NCBI RefSeq assembly: GCF_022695515.1
Contig: NZ_JALDPT010000042.1
Span: 1 to 35,622 of the forward strand
Source of the DNA: Phenylobacterium aquaticum
Lineage (GTDB): Bacteria > Pseudomonadota > Alphaproteobacteria > Caulobacterales > Caulobacteraceae
DNA: 35,622 nt
Direction: 5' to 3'
Each line of letters starts with the position of its first letter. The stretch's first letter is position 1. Below are positions 30,441 through 35,622 of the stretch, piece after piece. The notes beneath the pieces were generated by a model. It saw only the letters and a list, made by a program, of their open reading frames with translations. It was not told the origin of the DNA and did not search any database. The translations under genes were made by a program, and so were the position numbers.

Positions 30441-30540
30441 GGGTCGATTGCGACCTTGGATCTTTCGCTCGGAACCAGACCTTCGCCCAAATGCCTTGAA
30501 GCGGGCGTTCCGAATGTCCGCATAGGGTGAGGAGCGGACG
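30441..30540 (+). repeat. Low-GC-island repeat, copy D (100 nt)
   Basis: Full-length element starting GGGTCGATTGCG and ending GAGCGGACG. Both hairpins are perfect here: CGCCC / GGGCG, and GTCCGC / GCGGAC around a loop with AGGGTG. It lies between the end of the 120-residue orphan gene and the end of the interrupted secreted-protein gene. Confidence 0.8.
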
Positions 30541-30541
30541 G

Positions 30542-31132
30542 TCACTCCCCACGCACCTGCCCTTCGTACAAGCACCACCAATATGTCGGTCCGGAGCGCA
30601 GGTGCGGATCATCACGTCCGACGTGTGGCAGCACGCCTACGACCGCTTCTGGCGATTGCCCTTCCGGATAGTCGATGAAATCCACGGCATTGCCGGTTCC
30701 GACGGCGATCGAACTGCCATCGCGGAAACGCACGGTGAAGATCGTGTACCCCATCCCGCTCTCGCCGGCCTTGTACAACTCGTCCGCAAAACGAGCCGGA
30801 AGACGTGAAGGGCTGTTGTTGATGCTCGTGATCGTTCTGACGTCGATAGACCGCTTCCCTGGATCATCTTCGGGTCAAACGCCCCAGTCTCGAAACCAAG
30901 GCCCCGCCTCCACCAAATAGACTCTGTCCTTCACGGTCCCATCGGACAGCACCACAGAGCTTGGATGGTAGAAGCCGCCACTTACGGGCACTGCCGACAA
31001 CTGGCGCGCCAAATTGGGAGAAAGGGGTGGATACCTGCTGCTCATGGTCGTCCCTACAGGCGGAGCTGCGTTCGTCGCAGGCGCACGCAATGCCGCCGCC
31101 GCGAGCGCACCGAACAATGCCCGCCTGTTCAT
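30542..31132 (-). pseudogene. Secreted protein gene interrupted by an in-frame TGA
   Basis: ATG 31132 (GGAGGGGG upstream) opens MNRRALFGALAAAALRAP, a Tat- or Sec-like signal peptide. The frame continues through SSVVLSDGTVKDRVYLVE to GPWFRDWGV and then a TGA at 30875-30877. In the same frame, without any gap, coding-like sequence continues: PEDDPGKRSIDVRTI, RLPARFADELYKAGES, GYTIFTVRFRDGS, DFIDYPEGQSP, to a stop at 30542. The two halves read as one protein of about 196 residues. The simplest cause is a CGA-to-TGA change (Arg to stop). Without readthrough the product is 85 residues. The second half has no good start of its own. Family unknown. Confidence 0.65.
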
Positions 31133-31196
31133 GCCCCCTCCGAGAGCTGTCTGCGAGACCCAAGCCAATCCTTAGGCTCAGACCTCCTTGCCCAAC

Positions 31197-31892
31197 TCAC
31201 CCCGCCGCCACCCCGAACAGCGCCCCGACGCCAGCCGTTAGCGCCATGGCGAAGGCGCCCCAGAAGGTGACGCGCAGGGTGGCCTTCACCACCCCGGCTC
31301 CGCCGGCCTGGGCGCCCACCGCCCCCAGGAGCGCCAGGAAGGCCAGGGAGGCGGCGCTCACCGTCCAGGTCAGCGCCCCCATCGGCGCCACGGCGGCGAC
31401 GGCCAGCGGCAGGGCCGCGCCCACCGAGAAGGTCGCCGCCGAGGTCAGGGCCGCCTGCACCGGCCTCGCCGTGGTGTGTTCGGAAATGCCCAGCTCGTCG
31501 CGGGCGTGGGCGGCGAGCGCGTCGCCGGCCATCAGCTGGTCGGCCACCTGGCCCGCCAGGACGGCGTCGAGGCCGCGGCTCACATAGATCTGGGCCAGCT
31601 CCTCGCGCTCGGCCTTGGGATCGGCGGCCAGCTCGCCGCGCTCGCGGGCGAGGTCGGCCACTTCGGTGTCGGCCTGCGAGCTGACCGAGACATATTCCCC
31701 GGCCGCCATCGACATGGCCCCGGCCACCAGCCCGGCCAGGCCCGCCACCAGCACCGGCTGCCGCGTCGCGCTGGCCGCCGCCACGCCGACGATCAGGCTG
31801 GCGGTCGAGACGATCCCGTCATTGGCCCCCAGCACCGCCGCCCGCAGCCAGCCGATCCGGGCCACCAGATGCCGTTCCATATGCCGCGCCAT
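31197..31892 (-). CDS. VIT1/CCC1 family iron/manganese transporter
   Basis: This 231-residue inner-membrane protein starts with a first helix preceded by GWLRAAVLGANDGIVST, the family's hallmark. TM2 has LVAGAMSMAAGEYVSVSSQ with the conserved Gly-Glu-Tyr. A charged cytosolic domain (about 75-140) rich in Glu follows, then three more helices. Members move Fe2+ or Mn2+ out of the cytosol (into vacuoles in eukaryotes); the bacterial members presumably give metal tolerance. GGGAG precedes the ATG. Codon bias is again typical high-GC, so the low-GC island ends just before this gene. Confidence 0.9.
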   Translation of the reverse strand: MARHMERHLVARIGWLRAAVLGANDGIVSTASLIVGVAAASATRQPVLVAGLAGLVAGAMSMAAGEYVSVSSQADTEVADLARERGELAADPKAEREELAQIYVSRGLDAVLAGQVADQLMAGDALAAHARDELGISEHTTARPVQAALTSAATFSVGAALPLAVAAVAPMGALTWTVSAASLAFLALLGAVGAQAGGAGVVKATLRVTFWGAFAMALTAGVGALFGVAAG

Positions 31893-31963
31893 GGGCCGTC
31901 TCCCGCAAGGTTTCGCCCCAGACTAGACCCCCGGCCCGGGCGCGGCGCGGGGCAGGATCAAAT

Positions 31964-32344
31964 TCAGGCCCTGGCCAAGAGCTCGCCCATCTTCTGGTGC
32001 AGCATGTTGATCGCCTTCAGCGGGCGGACCATGACCTTGAAGCGGGTGATCTGATCGGCCTCGTTCCACCAGATCATGTCCACGCCATTGACCGCGATCC
32101 CGTCGAGGTCGCAGGCGAACTCCAGCACCGCCGAGCGCTCGGCGGTCCATTCGCCCAGATAGCGGAAGGTGCCGTTGTTCAGCAGCGTCATGGCGGCCTG
32201 CAGGTACTTGGCGGTGATCGCCTTGCCGACCTGGGGGGTGTGCACCACCGGGCTCTCGAACACCGCGCCCTCGGCCAGCAGGGCGTCGAGCCCGGCATAG
32301 TCGCGGGCGTCGATCAGGGCGTGCCAGCGGTGAAGGGCGGTCAT
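31964..32344 (-). CDS. NTF2-like / SnoaL-type cone protein
   Basis: This 126-residue soluble protein starts with an amphipathic helix (MTALHRWHALIDARDYAGLD), then ALLAEGAVFESPVVH and a curved beta sheet ending in FKVMVRPLKAINMLHQKMGE. The pattern of a helix, a cone-shaped pocket and a strand with HTPQVGK matches the nuclear transport factor 2-like superfamily, which binds small molecules or acts as isomerase/hydratase. ATG 32344 has CGGAG upstream; an earlier in-frame ATG at 32488 would give a 48-residue extension of no family type. It is divergent from the porin gene. Confidence 0.8.
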   Translation of the reverse strand: MTALHRWHALIDARDYAGLDALLAEGAVFESPVVHTPQVGKAITAKYLQAAMTLLNNGTFRYLGEWTAERSAVLEFACDLDGIAVNGVDMIWWNEADQITRFKVMVRPLKAINMLHQKMGELLARA

Positions 32345-32472
32345 GGGCGGAAGCTCCGTATGGGTTTGCCCCCAAGCGTACCAATTGTCGCGGTGCGAGG
32401 CGAATGGCGGTGTTGGCGCTTGGCCTTGGCCGGCGCGCGTGCTTGTGAACCCCGGCAAGTTCGGGGACGGGC

Positions 32473-33861
32473 GTGACGGTGAAGACAATGATCCGGCGCG
32501 GGGCGCAAGCCGCCCTGGCGCTCCTGCTGCTGTCGGCGGCGGGCGCGGCCCATGCCGATCCCTTCGAGGCCAAGTCCATGCGCTGGGAGGAGGACTATTC
32601 CGCCCAGGCCCGCGACCACACCCCTCTCGTCGGCCTGCAGCGGCTGAAGGTCCTGCCCCTCACCGCCGACGGCGGCATGTGGCTAAGCGCCGGCGGCGAG
32701 CTGCGCGAGAAGGTCGACATCATCCGCTCGTCCCAGCTCGGGCTCTCGGCCTATCCCGCCTATGACACCGCCACCACCCGCGCCTATCTGCACGCCGACG
32801 CCCATCTGGGCGAACACGTCCGGGTGTTCGGCCAGCTCAGCTGGGCCGACGAGGGCGGCCGGCGCGGGCCGGACCGATCCTATGACGAAAGCGGCGTCGA
32901 CGTGCAGCAGCTGTTCGTCGACCTCGCCCCCGCCGCCGGCGCGCGCCTGCGGCTGGGCCGCCAGGAGCTGCCGCTCGGCGACCAGCGCCTGTCGGAGGTG
33001 CGCGAGACCTACGACCTGCGCCGCAGCTTCGACGCCGCCCGCCTGGACCTGACCGCCGCCGACGGCGCGACCCTGACCGCCTTCTCGGCCGCCCTGGTGC
33101 TCAACCACCCCGGTCCCTTCGACGACCGCGAGCAGCCCGGCGAGCGGTTCCAGGGGGTGTACACCGCCCTGCCCTCGCCCCGGACCGGCGGCGGCATCGA
33201 CCTCTTCTGGCTGGAGCGCCGCCGCCGCGCCGCCGTCTATGCCGAGGGAACCGCGCCTGAGCGCCGCGAGACCTGGGGCGTCCGCGCCCACGGCGCCCAC
33301 GGGGCCTTCGACTACAACCTCTATGGGCTCGCCCAGACCGGCCGCTTTGGCTCAGCCGACATCCGCGCCTGGGCGGCCAGCGCCGACCTCGGCTGGACCG
33401 GTCACGCCCTGGCCTGGTCCCCGCGGCTCAGCCTGCGCGCCGACGTCGCCAGCGGCGACGCCCGCCGAGGCGACGGCGAGATGAACAGCTTCGACGCCCC
33501 CTATCCCAACACCTCCTATCTCTCGACCAGCAGCGCCTACTGGCCGGGGAACGCCTGGTCGGTGTTTCCCCTGGCGACCCTCAAGCCGTCCCGGGCGCTG
33601 ACCCTCTATCTCGGGGCCCAGTCGGTCAGCCGCATGTCGCGGGGCGACAGCTTCTACTACTCGCCCCAGGCGCCGCTCGCCCTGCCCGCCGGCCACGGCC
33701 AGGTGATGATGCGCCAGGTCTATGCCCGCGCCCGCTGGGAGCCGATCCGCGACGTCACCGTCTCGACCACCGTCATCCGCCAGTTCGCCGGCGACCCGGT
33801 CCGGGCCCGCGGCGGCCGCGACGGCACAATCATCTCCCTGGCGGCGGACTGGAAGTTCTGA
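32473..33861 (+). CDS. Alginate-export-family outer-membrane porin
   Basis: This 462-residue protein has a Sec signal peptide (about 1-29, ending GAAHA-DP). The mature part is a series of amphipathic beta strands with alternating aromatic residues: LSAGGELREKVDIIRSSQLG, RAYLHADAHLGEHVRVFGQL, VDVQQLFVDLAP, RLRLGRQELPLGDQRL. It ends in Phe (ADWKF), the outer-membrane barrel signature. The R-LGRQEL motif and strand order fit the AlgE-like alginate export family, many members of which are general porins; alginate export itself is not implied, as no alginate genes are near. GTG 32473 and ATG 32488 are both possible starts. Confidence 0.85.
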   Translation: MTVKTMIRRGAQAALALLLLSAAGAAHADPFEAKSMRWEEDYSAQARDHTPLVGLQRLKVLPLTADGGMWLSAGGELREKVDIIRSSQLGLSAYPAYDTATTRAYLHADAHLGEHVRVFGQLSWADEGGRRGPDRSYDESGVDVQQLFVDLAPAAGARLRLGRQELPLGDQRLSEVRETYDLRRSFDAARLDLTAADGATLTAFSAALVLNHPGPFDDREQPGERFQGVYTALPSPRTGGGIDLFWLERRRRAAVYAEGTAPERRETWGVRAHGAHGAFDYNLYGLAQTGRFGSADIRAWAASADLGWTGHALAWSPRLSLRADVASGDARRGDGEMNSFDAPYPNTSYLSTSSAYWPGNAWSVFPLATLKPSRALTLYLGAQSVSRMSRGDSFYYSPQAPLALPAGHGQVMMRQVYARARWEPIRDVTVSTTVIRQFAGDPVRARGGRDGTIISLAADWKF

Positions 33862-33874
33862 GACACCGGCTCCC

Positions 33875-34729
33875 ATGCCCGCCCCCGCCGCCGTCCGCGC
33901 CAGCGTCCACCTGACCCTCGCCTTCATCCGCATCACCCGCGGCTGCACGGGCGGCGACCTGGTGCGGGCCCTGATCTTCGCCGGCCTGATCGACGCCAAT
34001 GTCGGCCACCTGGACGACAATCCCGAGACCTCCCGCCGCGCCGCCGCCCTGGACCCCGACTATCCCGACAGCCTGCGCCGCCCGATCCGCGCCCAGCGCA
34101 TCGCCGAGTCCCTGGGCCTGCCGCGCCAGACCACCCGCTACAAGATCAACCAGCTCATCCAAATGGGCCTGGCGCAGGAAGGGCCGGACGGCCTGATCAT
34201 CCCTTCGGCGGCCCTGATCTCCGACAGCTTCCTCCTGGGCCTGGTCGATTATCTCGCCGCCCTGGCCGCCTATGTCGCCGAGCTGGCGCCGCTCCAGGCG
34301 GTCGGCCTGGCGGCGGACGAGCGCCTGGTCGATCCCATCTGGCCGGTCTCCGGCGCCGCCATGCGCATGGCCACCCGCCACGTCCTGCGGGTGGTGGGCG
34401 AGCTGCGCGACCTGCTCGGCTTCGAGGGGCTGATGGAGGACTATGTCCTCCTGGGCCTGCTGCACGAGACCATCGCCGCCGGCGGCGGCCAGATCACCGG
34501 GGTCAGCCTGGCCGAGAAGCTCGGGGTCCCGCGCGAGACCGTGCGCCGCCATCTCGCCGCCCTGCGCGCCCAGGGCCGGCTGGAGGCCGGAGCCGGGGGC
34601 TTCTCGATCACCGCCAGCCAGCTCTCCAGCCCGCCGATCCAGGCCCTGATGGGCCGCATCGAGGGCGACGGCGCCCGCATGGTCCGCCGCCTGCGCGGCG
34701 TCGGCGCCATCGTCACGCCGACCGCCTGA
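33875..34729 (+). CDS. Regulator with two helix-turn-helix regions
   Basis: This 284-residue protein has two HTH-like regions: RAQRIAESLGLPRQTTRYKINQLIQMGLA (about 70-98) and VSLAEKLGVPRETVRRHLAALRAQGRL (about 209-235). The first is followed by a helical segment (SDSFLLGLVDYLAALAAYVAEL), the second by a short wing. Both have the A-x2-LG-(L/V)PR-(Q/E)T-x-R layout, suggesting internal duplication or a two-winged-helix regulator. No ligand domain recognised. ATG 33875 is 13 nt after the porin stop, so they are probably co-transcribed and it may regulate the porin; this is inference. Confidence 0.75.
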   Translation: MPAPAAVRASVHLTLAFIRITRGCTGGDLVRALIFAGLIDANVGHLDDNPETSRRAAALDPDYPDSLRRPIRAQRIAESLGLPRQTTRYKINQLIQMGLAQEGPDGLIIPSAALISDSFLLGLVDYLAALAAYVAELAPLQAVGLAADERLVDPIWPVSGAAMRMATRHVLRVVGELRDLLGFEGLMEDYVLLGLLHETIAAGGGQITGVSLAEKLGVPRETVRRHLAALRAQGRLEAGAGGFSITASQLSSPPIQALMGRIEGDGARMVRRLRGVGAIVTPTA

Positions 34730-34754
34730 CGGGAGCGCCAGCCCCGCCGCACCC

Positions 34755-35522
34755 TCAGCACCACTCCGCCCCCACCGGCTCGCGCCAGGTCCGGGGCGGG
34801 GGTGGCGGCGGGACCTCGATCTTGTCCGGCCCCTCGCAGAACTTGCGGACCTCGACGATCACCTCGGGCTCGTCCTCGGGCGCGGGGGCGAGGCGCAGCG
34901 GCCCGTACTTGGGCGGATTGACCATGGCGATCCACCACTTCAGCGTCGCGCCCCTCAGGCTGTCGGCCTTCACCGTCACCTCGGTGGCCTCCATGGCGAT
35001 CTCCAGGGCCGTGTCGAACAACAGGTCGGCGCCGGCGGCCTTGGCGTCCTCGTACATCTCGCGAAACGCCTCCTGCTGACGCAGCCAGCGAGAGATGGTC
35101 CTGGCGCAGGGCATGGCCGGATCGGCCCCGATCGCCACCACGCTCCCGCCCGCCGCCACCCGCGCGCAGACGGCCTCGGCCATGGCCTCGCTATAGGTCG
35201 TGGGCTGGCCGCCCCGCCGGTCGACCTTGCGCCTCAGGCTTCGGCGCCAGACCTTGGCCGCCTCGACCTCCCGGTCCCGCCGCAGGGCCGCGTCCCGCGC
35301 CGTCAGTTTGGCCCGCATCAGGTGCGCGGCGAAGATCGGATCGCGCTGGGCCCAGTCCCGAAAGGTCCGCCGGCATGGCATGCCCGGCGCGCGCGCCAGG
35401 GTGTGCTCGCTCTCGCCCGCCGCGATCCGGGCGCAGATCTCATGGCCCAGCTCGACCGAATAGCGCACAGGCGTGCGCACGGGCGCGCGCCCGCCCACGC
35501 CCGCGTCAAACGCGTCGTCCAT
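34755..35522 (-). CDS. Terminase small subunit-like protein with duplicated HTH unit
   Basis: This 255-residue protein contains two similar units of about 50 residues: 21-71 (YSVELGHEICARIAAGES ... GMPCRRTFRDWAQRD) and 110-160 (YSEAMAEAVCARVAAGGS ... AMPCARTISRWLRQQ). Each has the I/V-C-x-R-(I/V)-AAG, MPC-x-RT-x3-W pattern of phage terminase small-subunit DNA-binding domains. A helical segment, then LKWWIAMVNPPKYGP (also typical of such proteins) and a Pro-rich tail follow. In phages, such proteins bind packaging sites; here no terminase large subunit, portal or capsid gene is visible, so a cellular DNA-binding role or a phage remnant are both possible. A LexA box lies upstream. Confidence 0.75.
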   Translation of the reverse strand: MDDAFDAGVGGRAPVRTPVRYSVELGHEICARIAAGESEHTLARAPGMPCRRTFRDWAQRDPIFAAHLMRAKLTARDAALRRDREVEAAKVWRRSLRRKVDRRGGQPTTYSEAMAEAVCARVAAGGSVVAIGADPAMPCARTISRWLRQQEAFREMYEDAKAAGADLLFDTALEIAMEATEVTVKADSLRGATLKWWIAMVNPPKYGPLRLAPAPEDEPEVIVEVRKFCEGPDKIEVPPPPPPRTWREPVGAEWC

Positions 35523-35580
35523 GGTCGTCTCACAGATGTGTCAGGAAGACAGGCAGCCTCGCACAAAGCGCGCAAAGTCA

Positions 35581-35595
35581 GAACAAATACAGAAC
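35581..35595. promoter_or_regulatory. LexA (SOS) box
   Basis: GAAC-AAATACA-GAAC on the + strand is GTTC-TGTATTT-GTTC on the minus strand, an exact match to the alphaproteobacterial LexA operator GTTC-N7-GTTC. It lies 58 nt upstream of the ATG of the terminase-like gene (35522, minus strand), a normal operator distance. A gene on the + strand beyond the window could also be its target. Confidence 0.7.
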
Positions 35596-35622
35596 GACCA
35601 GCCACGCCGCCCCCCGCCAAAC

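Noticed and set aside
28563..30540. Integron-type cassette array with attC sites
   Set aside because: The small genes alternate with ~100-nt repeats, but no integrase gene is present, one of the cargo genes is in the opposite direction, and I could not find the RYYYAAC / GTTRRRY end pair at the required positions.
30875..30877. Selenocysteine codon
   Set aside because: No convincing SECIS-like hairpin directly downstream, no known selenoprotein family, and a single-base nonsense change explains it more simply.
34755..35522. Prophage at the right end
   Set aside because: Only one terminase-small-subunit-like gene is visible; no large subunit, portal, capsid, integrase or att site is in the window.

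Overview
The window is chromosomal DNA of a high-GC alphaproteobacterium, most likely of the Caulobacterales (Phenylobacterium/Caulobacter type). This is inferred from strong GC bias at third codon positions, an aa3-type cytochrome oxidase subunit IV of the alphaproteobacterial kind, an alphaproteobacterial LexA box (GTTC-N7-GTTC), an EcfG-like promoter and an HWE-type bacteriophytochrome. I see no rRNA, tRNA, CRISPR array, transposase or integrase. The left end cuts a lipoprotein gene; the right end is a promoter region.

Layout. 1-5.7 kb: partial lipoprotein, MFS transporter, SAM methyltransferase, a translationally coupled Rieske oxygenase/acyltransferase pair and a small lipoprotein, with two copies of a 126-127 nt intergenic inverted-repeat element. 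5.8-8.9 kb: AIM24-family protein convergent with a membrane hybrid histidine kinase. 9-13.3 kb: lipid/ketone catabolism genes (PaaG-like crotonase, HAD phosphatase, Baeyer-Villiger monooxygenase, zinc-free MDR reductase). 13.3-16.9 kb: frameshifted ArnT-like glycosyltransferase, fatty acid hydroxylase-superfamily protein, membrane-anchored LuxR-type regulator, DUF4199 protein. 16.9-20.1 kb: a KaiC-like double ATPase overlapping a hybrid histidine kinase gene. 20.3-22.6 kb: oxidase subunit IV, glycine-zipper protein, frameshifted lipoprotein, TPR glycosyltransferase. 22.5-26.5 kb: heme oxygenase plus bacteriophytochrome operon, divergent from a Crp/Fnr regulator with an EcfG-like promoter. 26.7-28.5 kb: a PDZ/multi-TM/GAF-like sensor without a kinase domain.

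28.5-31.1 kb is clearly different: lower GC, short orphan genes, and four copies of a ~100-nt repeat in one orientation. Three of the copies start 11-15 nt after the stop codon of a + strand gene. The last gene of this island carries an in-frame TGA. The window ends with a VIT1/CCC1 transporter, an NTF2-like protein, an alginate-export-like outer-membrane porin, a regulator with two HTH regions and a terminase-small-subunit-like protein with a duplicated HTH unit downstream of a LexA box.

The genes lean towards signalling. Three hybrid kinases, a KaiC homologue, a phytochrome with its own chromophore-making enzyme, a Crp-type regulator and a stress-type promoter lie within 20 kb. A joint light/time/stress function for the 17-26 kb stretch is inference only. 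The most unusual items are the hairpin-bearing repeat family of the low-GC island, the KaiC/kinase pair without KaiB, and the LexA box in front of a terminase-like gene with no phage genes in sight.
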